This document shows positions 17,868-26,639 of a stretch of 64,000 nt of DNA, piece by piece. The DNA is taken from assembly GCA_963789255.1 (NCBI GenBank), contig CAWBJW010000004.1:186001-250000 (forward strand). The letters run 5' to 3'. How positions within the stretch are numbered: the stretch's first letter is position 1; every line of letters starts with the position of its first letter. The notes beneath the pieces were generated by a model. It saw nothing but the letters and a program-made list of their open reading frames with translations, did no database searches and was not told the DNA's origin. This stretch comes from DATARH01 sp963789255 (GTDB lineage Bacteria > Pseudomonadota > Alphaproteobacteria > ATCC43930 > CGMCC-115725). Made by a program: the position numbers and the translations under genes.

Positions 17868-18530
17868 ATGCGGTGGCTCCGGCTCTGTTGCCTCCTTATC
17901 GGGCTGGCGGCCGGCGCCCGCCCGGCGGCGACGATCGCCGCCAGCCCGGCGGACGGGCCGGGGTGCCTCGGCGTCACGGCCGAGGAATGCGTGCGGTGGC
18001 TGCGCGCGACGATGAGGCTCGATGAGGGCTTCCTTGCCGCCTCGATGGCGCGCCGGCACCAAACCGACGTCAACGGCAAACCGCTCGGCGGCGGGCTGGT
18101 CACGGTCAACGGCAATATTCCGGGTCGGGTCGAGCCCTTCGTGATCCTGCTCCACCTGCGGCCGGACGATATCGTGCAACGCGTCGAATCGAACCTGCTG
18201 CTCAACCTGATCGCCGCGCACACCGAGGAGGCCTACGATCAGAGCGCCCTCTATGACGTCGTGTGGCGTCTGCTCGGACGCCGCTGCCCGAGGATCAGCA
18301 AGCTCGATCTCTACCGGTTCTTCGAAAATTCGGTGAAGCCCCGAATAAGGGAGGAACAGCAGGATGTGTCGAGCGCGGTGTCCGGGCGGCACCGGCTCGT
18401 TTCGCATGCGGCCGGCGTGCCGTATTGCGGCGCCCTCTTCGGCTACACCAGCCTGCTCGAATGGCGGGGCGGCGCGGACCCGCGCGGGTCGCGGCGCTTG
18501 AAGAGCTTTGCGTCGATCGAATTGCAGTAG
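17868..18530 (+). CDS. Exported protein of unknown function inserted in the tail operon
   Basis: This encodes 220 residues preceded by GGAGGGACAGCG. Residues 1-25 are a signal peptide (WLRLCCLLIGLAAGA). The mature part contains CLGVTAEECVRWLRATM and a segment resembling a C-terminal acyl-binding or surface domain, but no family is recognised. It sits between the tail chaperone and the tape measure, where no such gene is expected, and is followed by its own terminator-like hairpin. This pattern fits a moron expressed from the lysogen. Four cysteines in the mature part suggest periplasmic disulphides. Confidence 0.55.
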   Translation: MRWLRLCCLLIGLAAGARPAATIAASPADGPGCLGVTAEECVRWLRATMRLDEGFLAASMARRHQTDVNGKPLGGGLVTVNGNIPGRVEPFVILLHLRPDDIVQRVESNLLLNLIAAHTEEAYDQSALYDVVWRLLGRRCPRISKLDLYRFFENSVKPRIREEQQDVSSAVSGRHRLVSHAAGVPYCGALFGYTSLLEWRGGADPRGSRRLKSFASIELQ

Positions 18531-18574
18531 CCGCATCCGGAAACTTGCCTGGTCCTCGCTCCGGCGGGGCTTTT

Positions 18575-18597
18575 ATCGGGGCGCCTGGCGCCCCGAT
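18575..18597 (+). terminator. Perfect inverted repeat after the exported-protein gene
   Basis: ATCGGGGCGCC and GGCGCCCCGAT are separated by one base, and TTCATTT follows. The stem is strong but the T run is weak. It lies 45 bases after the exported-protein stop and just before the TTG start of the tape measure. Confidence 0.5.
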
Positions 18598-18614
18598 TTC
18601 ATTTGGGGTGACCA

Positions 18615-19835
18615 TTGGCCGACGCGGTGCAGATCAGGTTCGGCGCCGATATCGGCGGCGCGCTTTCGGCGCTCAACGCGCTGAAGCAGGCGGTCGCCGG
18701 CGCGACGGCGCCGGTGGCGCAGCTCAAGACCGCCTTCGCCGAAGCCGGCGCGGCGGCCCGGCAGAACGGCGCCGCCGCCCTCGCCGCGTTCAAGGCGGAC
18801 ATGCAGCGCATGGTCGCCGAGCACGCGATCTCGCTGGACCAGGCGCTCGGCTTCGACATTGAATACACCGCCCGGCGCAGTGCCGAGGAGCGCGCCCGGC
18901 TCGAAGCGGTCCTCGCCGGCGACGCCGCGACCCTCGCCGAGAAATCGGCCAGCTATGGCGAGCTGGTCGCGTTGAGTGCGCGCTATCAGGCGCAACTCGC
19001 GCAGGACCAGGCACGCGCCGCCGAAGCCGCGCGGGAAGCCGCCGAGAAGATCGCCGAGCCGTTCAAGAAAGCATTCGACACGATCGGCGGGAGCCTCGAA
19101 ACCGGGATCACCGACCTCCTGCTGCGCAAGGGGACGACGCAAAACATCGGGAAGCAGCTCTATCAGTCGCTGGTCGGCCAGGGCGTCCGCCTCGCCGGCT
19201 CGACCCTTTCGAAAACCGCCGGCGGCCTCTTGGGCGGCACGGCCGGCGAAGGGGCAGGCGATGTCATCAGCAAATACCTTGCCCAACAGGTCAGCACCCT
19301 CTTCACGCAGCTCGGGCTCATGTCGAGTATCTCGGCGAGCAGCGACATCACGGCCGCCAACACAGCGGCAATCGCCGCGGCGAGCGCGACGAGCGCCGGC
19401 ACCACGGGGTTCAGCGCGCTCTCCGGCGCCGGCGGCATCGTCAGCGCCGGTGCCAATGCGGGCGGCTTCTTCAGCGGGGTCGGCAGCTTTTTCGGTGGGA
19501 TCGGCGCTTTTCTGGGCTTCGCCAGGGGTGGCATCGTGCCCTCGGCCGCGCGCGGCTGGGCCTTGCCGAGCTTCCCCGGTGCGACCCCGGCACTGCTGCA
19601 CTCGCGCGAAATGGTCCTGCCGGCGCCGATCAGCGAGGGCTTGCAGAGCATGATCGCGCAGGGCGGCGGAAATGGAGCTGGGGGCGGCGCAAATGGAGGA
19701 GACATGCACCTGCACTTCCATGGGCCCTCCGACGGGCCGGCGGTCGAGCGCTGGTTCACCGGCCTCTTGGCGCGCAACCCCGGGGTCGTGCGCAACATGC
19801 TGCGCTCGAACGCTCTGACCCCGCGCACGATCTGA
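18615..19835 (+). CDS. Short tape measure protein
   Basis: This encodes 406 residues from a TTG start. The N-terminal half is a long Ala/Gln/Glu-rich helical region (LKQAVAGATAPVAQLKTAF, DQARAAEAAREAAEK). The middle is hydrophobic and Gly-rich (FFSGVGSFFGGIGAFLGFA), followed by ARGGIVPSAARGW, a motif common near the C-terminus of tape measure proteins. The length implies a short tail of roughly 60 nm at about 0.15 nm per residue, similar to gene transfer agents rather than long-tailed siphoviruses. It lies after the chaperone that binds it. Confidence 0.75.
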   Translation: MADAVQIRFGADIGGALSALNALKQAVAGATAPVAQLKTAFAEAGAAARQNGAAALAAFKADMQRMVAEHAISLDQALGFDIEYTARRSAEERARLEAVLAGDAATLAEKSASYGELVALSARYQAQLAQDQARAAEAAREAAEKIAEPFKKAFDTIGGSLETGITDLLLRKGTTQNIGKQLYQSLVGQGVRLAGSTLSKTAGGLLGGTAGEGAGDVISKYLAQQVSTLFTQLGLMSSISASSDITAANTAAIAAASATSAGTTGFSALSGAGGIVSAGANAGGFFSGVGSFFGGIGAFLGFARGGIVPSAARGWALPSFPGATPALLHSREMVLPAPISEGLQSMIAQGGGNGAGGGANGGDMHLHFHGPSDGPAVERWFTGLLARNPGVVRNMLRSNALTPRTI

Positions 19836-19845
19836 CGAGGCCCCC

Positions 19846-20472
19846 GTGACCGCGATCTTCCCAGCCCTTCCCGGCCTCGGCTGGTCGGTGACGAAGGCGC
19901 CGCGCTTTGCGACCCGCACCCAGAAGGCGATCTCCGGGCGGCAATTGCGCATCCTCGACCAGCCCAACCCGATCTGGACCTGGACCCTGACCTATTCGCT
20001 GTTGCGCGACAAATGGGATACGCGCCAGCCGGGCGGCCTCGGCATCGGCTATGACGAGCTGCGCACCCTCGCCGGCTTCTTTCTGCAGCAGCAGGGCGCC
20101 TTCGCCGCCTTCCTGTTCGACGACCCGACCGACGACACGATCGCCGGCCAGTCGATCGGATCGGGCGATTCGAGCACGACGGTGTTTCAGCTGGTGCGGA
20201 CGATGGGCGGCTTCGCCGAGCCGATCGTGGCGCCGAACGTGGTAAGCGCGGTCTACTTCAACGGCGTGCTGCAATCGCCCGCCGGCTACACCGTCGATGC
20301 GACGACCGGCCTGGTGACGTTCGCCGCGCCGCCGCCCTCCGGCCAGGCGATAACGTCAGACTTCACCTATTATTTTCGCGTGCACTTCACCGAAGATATC
20401 AACGAATTCGAGAACTTCATGTACCAGCTCTGGTCGCTGAAGCAGATCAAGTTCGAGTTGGTGCTGCCATGA
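19846..20472 (+). CDS. DUF2460 distal tail protein (RcGTA g12-like)
   Basis: This encodes 208 residues from a GTG. LPGLGWSVTKAPRFATRTQ at the start and FNGVLQSPAGYTVDATTGLVTF in the middle are hallmarks of the DUF2460/TIGR02217 family, the distal tail component of the Rhodobacter gene transfer agent and related phages. The C-terminus (FTEDINEFENFMYQLW) is also typical. The next gene starts before this one ends (ATGA). Confidence 0.85.
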   Translation: MTAIFPALPGLGWSVTKAPRFATRTQKAISGRQLRILDQPNPIWTWTLTYSLLRDKWDTRQPGGLGIGYDELRTLAGFFLQQQGAFAAFLFDDPTDDTIAGQSIGSGDSSTTVFQLVRTMGGFAEPIVAPNVVSAVYFNGVLQSPAGYTVDATTGLVTFAAPPPSGQAITSDFTYYFRVHFTEDINEFENFMYQLWSLKQIKFELVLP

Positions 20473-21407
20473 GGTCCTCATCCGTCGCGCTTTCCGACTA
20501 TCTCGCGGCCAACGACAGCGTCGTCATCGCCGATCTCTACACCTTCGCGTTGGCGTCGGGCGAGACGCTGCGCTATTCGGGCTGGACCGGCGCCTTGAGC
20601 GTGCCATCTGCCGGCTTCCCGGCCGGCAGCCTCAATTACGGCGCGGCGCAGACTTTCGCGCTGGGGCCGCGCTTCGGGCGCTCCAAGGTCACCAACAAGA
20701 TCGGCGTCCAGCCGGCCGAGCTCGACATCACGATCATGGCCGGCATCGATGATCTGATCGGCACGTTCCCGATCGCGGAGGCGGCGCTGCTCGGCCTTCT
20801 CGACGGCGCGACCGTTGAACTCGACCGCCTCTTCGCCCCGCCGCAGGCCGCCGGGTCGAGCGCGCTCGACACGAGCCTTGGCTGTCTCCTCTGGTTCTAC
20901 GGCCGGGTCGCCGATTGCGATATCGGCCGCTCGAAAATCTCGATGAAGGTCAAGTCGCTGATGAATTTGCTGGCGTTGCAGCAGATGCCGCGGCGGCTCT
21001 ACGGCGCCGGCTGCACCCACATCTTCGGCGACGCGATGTGCGGCTATAACCGGGTGCTCGGGCAGAACGCGCTCGGCGCGGCGACCGGCGTCGGCCAGGT
21101 CACGATGATCGCGGCCTCGGGCTACCAGACGACGATCGTCTGCACCGCCGCGGTGCCGGCCGGCTACATCGAGGGCAGCGTCATCGGCGCCACCGGGCAG
21201 AACAGCGGCTACACCCGCACGATCGGCAACGTCGCCGGGTCTGATCTCTATCTGTTGAAGCCGTTTCTCTTTCCGGTGCAGGCCGGCGACACATTCAACA
21301 TCCTGCCGGGCTGTCCCCACACGACGACGGCGTGCAGCGGCACCTTCGACAACCTGCTGCGCTTCGGCGGGTTCCCCTTCATCCCGCCGCCGGAGTACGC
21401 GTTTTGA
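20469..21407 (+). CDS. DUF2163/BR0599 tail protein (RcGTA g13-like)
   Basis: This encodes 312 residues and overlaps the previous stop. The N-terminal part (LYTFALASGETLRYSGW) matches DUF2163. The C-terminal BR0599 domain has spaced cysteines (GCPHTTTACSGTFDNLLRFGGFPFIP) that coordinate iron-sulphur or metal in the baseplate of gene transfer agents. In RcGTA this protein is the hub scaffold between distal tail and peptidase. The stop overlaps the next ATG by one base. Confidence 0.85.
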   Translation: MRSSSVALSDYLAANDSVVIADLYTFALASGETLRYSGWTGALSVPSAGFPAGSLNYGAAQTFALGPRFGRSKVTNKIGVQPAELDITIMAGIDDLIGTFPIAEAALLGLLDGATVELDRLFAPPQAAGSSALDTSLGCLLWFYGRVADCDIGRSKISMKVKSLMNLLALQQMPRRLYGAGCTHIFGDAMCGYNRVLGQNALGAATGVGQVTMIAASGYQTTIVCTAAVPAGYIEGSVIGATGQNSGYTRTIGNVAGSDLYLLKPFLFPVQAGDTFNILPGCPHTTTACSGTFDNLLRFGGFPFIPPPEYAF

Positions 21408-21541
21408 TGACCCAGGCCGCCGGGCAGATCGTCTTCGACCCGCATGTCGGCATGGCGATCCTTTGCCTCGCCGTCGCGCTGGTCGCCGCCGTCCTGGCCT
21501 GGGCGCTCGGCCTGCCCGACATAAGGGAGAAGCGGCGATGA
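21407..21541 (+). CDS. 44-residue single-span membrane protein
   Basis: A short ORF linked to both neighbours by TGATG and ATGA overlaps. It has one transmembrane helix (MAILCLAVALVAAVLAWAL) and a charged C-terminus (DIREKRR). RcGTA-type clusters do not normally have a gene here. It could be a small lysis or anchoring protein, but no family is recognised. Confidence 0.5.
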   Translation: MTQAAGQIVFDPHVGMAILCLAVALVAAVLAWALGLPDIREKRR

Positions 21542-22011
21542 GCGACCCGCGCCGCGCCGCGGTCGTCGCCGAGGCGGAATCGTGGATCGGCACGCCGTTC
21601 CATCACGCCGCGCGGGTCAAGGGCGCCGGCGTCAACTGCCTGATGCTGCTCGCCGAGGTCTACGAGCGCGCCGGGGTCGCGCCCCACGTCGAGCCGCCGT
21701 TCTATGTGCCGGACTGGCACATGCACCGCGACGCCGAGCGCTACCTCGAGGGGCTGCTCGGCCACGCGCAGGAGATCGACGGGGCGCCGATGCCCGGCGA
21801 CATCGCCCTCTTCAAATTCGGCCGGACCTTCTCGCACGGCGCGATCGTCACGACCTGGCCGCGCCTCGTCCACGCCTACTGGCATGTCGGCGTGGTGTGG
21901 GGCGACGCGCGGCTCAGCCCGCTGCGCGACCGCCCGGTGCGGTTCTTCAGCCCGTTCCAGGTCGCGCTGCCGGTACGCTACGGCGAGCCGCGCGCGCCGA
22001 GGCCCGAATGA
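21538..22011 (+). CDS. NlpC/P60-type tail peptidase (RcGTA g14-like)
   Basis: This encodes 157 residues. AESWIGTPFHHAARVKGAGVNC carries the catalytic Cys, FSHGAIV the catalytic His and LVHAYWHVGVV a second conserved His. In related particles it cleaves cell-wall peptides during DNA entry. It is coupled to both neighbours by overlapping start and stop codons. The usual DCSG around the Cys is replaced by VNCLM, which is normal in this phage subgroup. Confidence 0.85.
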   Translation: MSDPRRAAVVAEAESWIGTPFHHAARVKGAGVNCLMLLAEVYERAGVAPHVEPPFYVPDWHMHRDAERYLEGLLGHAQEIDGAPMPGDIALFKFGRTFSHGAIVTTWPRLVHAYWHVGVVWGDARLSPLRDRPVRFFSPFQVALPVRYGEPRAPRPE

Positions 22012-24375
22012 GCGCGTTCGAGGGCGGCAAGGGCGGCGGGCCGACGCCGTTCGTCAATGCGTTCGCGCCGTCGTCGATCGCGTCCTTGCGCTACAACACC
22101 AGCCAGGCCGGCAGCCCGGTGCCGATCTGCTACGGCACGCAACGGGTCTCGATCAACCTGATCGAGATGTTCGGCGAGGGCGGCGGCCTCAACGCCAGCA
22201 CCAATTCGAAGGGCGGCAAGGGCGGCAGCCTCAAATCCTCGGGCGGCAAGAAGGGGTCGTCGGGCGCCACCTATTCGGTGTGGGTCGCCTTCGGGGTGTG
22301 CCAGGGCCCGGTCGGCTGGACCGGCTCGATCCACGGATTTTCCGGCTACAACGCGGTGTGGGCGAACGGCTCGGTGGCCGGCGCCAACACGACCGGGCTC
22401 AACGGCTATGCCGGCGAGGACGGGCAGGCCCCGGACCCGACTTTCGAGTCGCGCCCCGACATCGCCGACCTGCCGATCATCGGCTATTCCGGCACCGGCT
22501 ACGTCACCGGCACGCCGATGCAATTGGGCTCGACCCCGGCCCTGCCCAACATCTCGTTCGAGATCACCGGGTTCGAGACCGGCAGCGCCGGGACGAGCTT
22601 CCCGAACGACGCCAACCCGGCGACGATCGTCGACGATCTGTTGACCAACGCGCGCTACGGCGCCGGGTTTCCCGCCGCCAATCTCGACAGCGCCGGCTCG
22701 ATCGCCGATTTCGGCGCCTACTGCCAGGCGGCCGGGATCGCGATGTCCTTGTTGCTCGACCGCCAGCAGCCCTGCGCCCGCTGGCTCGAGGAGATCGCCG
22801 AACTGAGCGTCGCCGCGGTGGTGTGGTCGGGCAGCCTTTTGAAGATCATCCCCTATGGCGACCAGGCGCTTTCCGCCTACGGCGCCAGCTGGACCCCGGC
22901 ACTGGTCGCGCAATACAGCCTCGCCGATTCCGATTATCTCGATTTCGGCGGCGGCAGCGACCCGGTCACGATCACCCGCAGCGACCCGGCGCAGGCGACC
23001 AACTGGCTCAGCGTCGAATACATGGACGGCAACAACAACTACAACCCGGCGATTCTGCCGACCTGGGACCAGGGCCTCATCGACCAGTACGGGCTGCGCA
23101 GCGAACCCTCGGTGCAGGCCCACGAATTCACCAACGCGATCAGCGCCACGGTGTCGGCGCAGCTGCATGCTGCAGCGCAAGGCCTATGTCCGCAACACCT
23201 ACAAGTTCAAGCTCGGCTTCCGCTATTCGCTCCTCGAACCGATGGACATCGTGCTGCTGACCGATGCGACGACCGGGTTGCAGGCGACCCCGGGGCGGAT
23301 CACCCAGATCGAGGAGGACGACAACGGCGAACTGACGGTCAGCGCCGAGGAGATGCCCGGCATCACCACGCTGCCGGTCTATCCGCGGCAGGGCGGCGGC
23401 GGCGCCGGCTACAACATGCTGGCGGATCCTGGCAACGCCAACCCGCCGATCCTCTTCGAGCCGCCGGCGGCGTTGACCGGCGGCGCGCTCGAAGTCTGGC
23501 TGATCGCCTCGGGCGGCATCGACTGGGGCGGCTGCCAGGTGTGGATCTCCTCGGACGGCAACACCTATGCCTATGCCGGCACGGTCTATAGCGGGGCGCG
23601 CCAGGGCGTCCTCTCGGCCAATCTGCCGAGCACCGCCGACCCCGACACCACCGACACGCTGGCGGTCGATCTGACCGAGAGCGAGGGGCAGCTGCTGTCG
23701 GGCACCGCGGCCGACGCCAACAATTTCGTGACGTTGTGCTACTGCGACGGCGAACTGATCAGCTACGAGACCGCGACCCTGACCGCCGCCTACAAGTACA
23801 ACCTCGGCACCCTCCTGCGCCGCGGGGTCTACGGCACGCCGATCGGAGCGCATTCCACCGGCGCCAATTTCGCGCGCTTCGGGTCGAGCGATCCGTCGAT
23901 CTTCAAATATGCCTACCCGGCCGGGTTCATCGGCCAGACGATCTATGTGAAGCTCGCCTCGTTCAACAATTTCGGGCTGCAGCAGCAAAGCCTCGCCGCC
24001 CTCACCGCCGACACCTACACGCTGACCGGCGCCGGCGCCGTCGCCCCGACCAACGTGCCGTGGCAATATCTCGGCGCCGCTGTCGCCGCGGCCTCGCCGG
24101 TAGTGCGCTACACCTTCGGCGAGAGCGTCGCCTTTGCCGCCGCCTTTGCCGGCAGCAACGCCAATGCCGGGACCGCGGCGACCGTCACGGCGATTTTCGA
24201 CATCGCCAAGAACGGCACCAACTTCGCGACCATGACCTTCGCGGCGGCCGCGACGACGGCGAGCTTTGCCGGGACCGCTTCGTCCTTTGCCGCGGGCGAC
24301 GTGCTGAGCGTGACGCCGCGCACCTCGGACGCGACGCTGGCAAATCTGAGCGGCAATTTCGCGGGGACGGGCTGA
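22008..24375 (+). pseudogene. Tail hub/baseplate protein (RcGTA g15-like), frameshifted
   Basis: The start overlaps the peptidase stop. Part 1 runs to about 23170 (FAPSSIASLRYNTSQAGSPVPICYGTQRV at the start, then DYLDFGGGSDPVTITRSD). One extra C near 23172 shifts the frame; part 2 continues as MLQRKAYVRNTYKFKLGF to the stop at 24375. Intact length would be about 788 residues. The family forms the central hub of the tail tip and carries the receptor-binding region. The C-terminal 80 residues are an Ala/Thr-rich beta domain (AATVTAIFDIAKNGTNFATMTF). Confidence 0.75.
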
Positions 24376-24725
24376 TGCCGGGAGAGCCGATGGACCAACT
24401 GCGCGAGGCGCTGTTCCGCATCGAGCGCGACCTCGGCGAGATCAAGGGCGGCTTTGCCTCGCTGCTGCGCGAGATGGCGCGCATGAACGGCCAGATCGAG
24501 CTGCATGTCAGCGAGGACACGCGAATCCACGCGACGCAGGACCAGCGCCTGCTCCAACAGATTGGCAACATAGGCGAGCGGATCGCCGTGCTCGAACAGG
24601 CGCATGCCGCCGGCGAGGGCGAGCGCGGCGCCGGACGGCGCTGGGCCGATTGGCTGCGCGTCGGGCTCGGCGCCGCGGTAGCCTCGCTGGCGACCTGGCT
24701 GGCGAGCGCCGGCTGGCGCCATTGA
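24375..24725 (+). CDS. XhlA-like coiled-coil membrane protein
   Basis: This encodes 116 residues and starts inside the hub stop (TGATG). The first 75 residues form a coiled coil (LREALFRIERDLGEIKGGFASLL), then a single C-terminal transmembrane helix (LRVGLGAAVASLATWLASA). This is the architecture of haemolysin XhlA-type proteins encoded beside phage holins and endolysins. The following endolysin supports a lysis-cassette role. A tail-tip attachment role is possible. Confidence 0.6.
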   Translation: MPGEPMDQLREALFRIERDLGEIKGGFASLLREMARMNGQIELHVSEDTRIHATQDQRLLQQIGNIGERIAVLEQAHAAGEGERGAGRRWADWLRVGLGAAVASLATWLASAGWRH

Positions 24726-24905
24726 TGGCGGCTTGCGCCGCCCGACATCAGGTACGCCTCACCGCCGTCGAGCGTCTCCTCGACGAGCGCGGCATGGGAA
24801 GACCGGCAGTTCCAGGCCGAGATGCGCGCCGCGCTCGACCGCGTCACGCCGGCGAATCACCGATCTGCGCACCAAACTCGTCCAGAAACAGATCCGGAGA
24901 CAGCC

Positions 24906-25610
24906 ATGACCGGCTGCGTGCTTCCCGCCGTCGTGTGCGACGGCGTCATCGACGTGTTGCACAACAATGGCGCGATCGACTGGCCGGCGGTGGCCGGCGC
25001 CGGGATCATGCTCGCCTTCATCAAGGCGACGCAGGGCACCGGCTTCGTCGATCCGGCCTTTGCGCGCAACCGCAACGCCGCGTTCGCTGCCGGCGTGCTG
25101 GTCGTGCCCTACCATTTTCTCGACACCGCGGACCCCGACCAACAGGCCGAACATTTCCTCGCCGCGAGCGAGCTGGCGGATGGCCAGCCGGCGATGATCG
25201 ATTGGGAAACCGCCGCGACGGCAACGGATGTCGTCGCCTTCGGCCGGGCGATCGCCAGTAACACGAAGCGCGATCCGGTTGCCTATTACGGGTTCGCCCA
25301 GCTGACGACGCCGGTGCCGGACCTGGCGCGCTGGCCGCTGATGCTGCCGGAATATCCGCAAGGCGCGACGCGAGGGACCTATACGACGCTGGTCGGACGC
25401 GGGCCGCGGCTACCGCCCGGCCGGCCATCCGAATGGGGCGGCGTCCCGCGGCCCTACGATTTCCATCAATACACGCCGGCCGGACGCATCGCCGGCATCA
25501 TGACCCCGGTCAACCGCTCGGTCTGGGTCGGCAATTCGGCCGACCTGAAGGCGTGGTACGCCACCGGCGCACTGCCGGCAACCACCACCCCGGCCGCACC
25601 GGCCACCTAA
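24906..25610 (+). CDS. GH25 lysozyme-type endolysin
   Basis: This encodes 234 residues. The ATG at 24906 was chosen because the family domain starts just after it. VVCDGVIDVLHN gives the first catalytic Asp, FIKATQGTGFVDPAF is the KATEG-type motif, VVPYHFLDT and MIDWETA are the other signatures. GH25 enzymes cut the glycan strand of peptidoglycan. The C-terminal 25 residues are Thr/Ala/Pro-rich. No signal peptide is present, so release depends on a holin. A strong terminator follows. Confidence 0.85.
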   Translation: MTGCVLPAVVCDGVIDVLHNNGAIDWPAVAGAGIMLAFIKATQGTGFVDPAFARNRNAAFAAGVLVVPYHFLDTADPDQQAEHFLAASELADGQPAMIDWETAATATDVVAFGRAIASNTKRDPVAYYGFAQLTTPVPDLARWPLMLPEYPQGATRGTYTTLVGRGPRLPPGRPSEWGGVPRPYDFHQYTPAGRIAGIMTPVNRSVWVGNSADLKAWYATGALPATTTPAAPAT

Positions 25611-25634
25611 CTCCCGCTCTCCCTTCCCGTCCAA

Positions 25635-25656
25635 GCCGCCTGCGGGCGGCTTTTTT
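25635..25656 (+). terminator. Intrinsic terminator after the endolysin
   Basis: GCCGCC and GGGCGGC arms with a TGC loop are followed by six T. It separates the endolysin from the membrane protein 24 bases downstream. Confidence 0.8.
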
Positions 25657-25679
25657 GCGTTCCGAAAAGGAGAATCGCG

Positions 25680-26255
25680 ATGAACACCCTTGCTTACCTC
25701 GCGGCGCGCATGAAGGAGGCGTCGAGTTGGGCCGGAGCCGTCGGCATCATTCTCGGCATGGCGCATGTCACCGCGAGCACCGATCTGATCAATGCTTCCC
25801 TCGGTGTGGTCGCGGCGGCCGGCGGCCTGATCGCCGTGCTGGTGCCGGAAAAGAGCGCCATGGCCGCAGCCGTCACCAGGATGCTGCTGTTCGTGGCGGC
25901 CGGCCTCGCCATCGCCGCGACCGGCGGTCTCGCGGCCTGCGCCGGCGTGCCGGCCGCGGTGCTCGGCGCCGTCGGCACGGCCGGGACGGCCTACACCGTC
26001 GCCGACAAGGTCACCCAGGCGGCCGATCCCTATATCGCGACCGCCTGCGTCCAATATCAGAAGGGCAAGGCGGCGGCGGACGCCGTGGTCGGCACCGGCC
26101 TGGTGCCGGAAGCGGTCGCCGGCAAGGTGACATCGATCGAGAGTTTCGGCGACGCGGCCTGCGCCAACCCGCCGTCGGGCGACCCGCTGTCAACGGCGAT
26201 CTGGCTCGGTACGCTGGTCGGGCAGATCACGACGTTGGCGACGCCCGCTCAATAG
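25680..26255 (+). CDS. Holin-like membrane protein
   Basis: This encodes 191 residues preceded by AAAAGGAGAATCGCG. Two or three transmembrane segments are visible (GAVGIILGMAHV, AGGLIAVLV, MLLFVAAGLAIAATGGLAAC). The end of the last contains a lipobox-like LAAC, so an alternative is a lipoprotein with an unusual N-terminal hydrophobic region. The C-terminal half is soluble with paired cysteines. A holin role is inferred from position after the endolysin. It is the last clear prophage gene in the window. Confidence 0.5.
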   Translation: MNTLAYLAARMKEASSWAGAVGIILGMAHVTASTDLINASLGVVAAAGGLIAVLVPEKSAMAAAVTRMLLFVAAGLAIAATGGLAACAGVPAAVLGAVGTAGTAYTVADKVTQAADPYIATACVQYQKGKAAADAVVGTGLVPEAVAGKVTSIESFGDAACANPPSGDPLSTAIWLGTLVGQITTLATPAQ

Positions 26256-26289
26256 CGGCTGCCGCCCGCGCAGTCGTCCTGATGCGCCG

Positions 26290-26525
26290 GCTGCATCCGC
26301 CCGGCCGCGAACCACACCGTCGAGGAATACGTGCGCAAGCTGCCGGACGGCACCAAGGCGCACACCAACACGGTCGAAGCGCGGCATGAAGCATCTATCA
26401 GCACTGCACGGACAAGCGCCTTCATCGCTGCCTCGCCGAGTTCGATTTCCGCCACTCGCACCGCGATGCTTGCGATCAAGGGCGCATCAGGCAAGCGCTT
26501 GACGTATCGGCGGACTCATCAGCCA
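26290..26525 (+). pseudogene. Decayed C-terminal fragment of an IS1595-type transposase
   Basis: Reading with frame changes gives NHTVEEYVRKL, KAHTNTVEA, SIYQHCTDKRLHRCLAEFDF and GKRLTYRRT. These match the C-terminal half of IS1595-family transposases (typically GDVHTNTIEG, YQHCSEKHLHRYLAEFDFRY, GKRLTYR). Frames are broken in at least two places and the N-terminal half is absent. It is on the plus strand, opposite to the transposase fragment at 29315-29932, so it is a separate older relic. It marks the right side of the prophage. Confidence 0.65.
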
Positions 26526-26639
26526 TCAGGCGCCGCGAACCGCCGCGCGATCCGCATGGAGGCACAAGCAAGGCGCGCAGCCTACCGGGCAGCTGGAATT
26601 CGCGTTTACCGGCCCGCCCACTGTTGAACGTGCGGCGCG

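Noticed and set aside
26256..26289. Prophage right attachment site
   Set aside because: The left end lies outside the window, so no direct repeat pair can be compared, and no integrase or tRNA was seen nearby.
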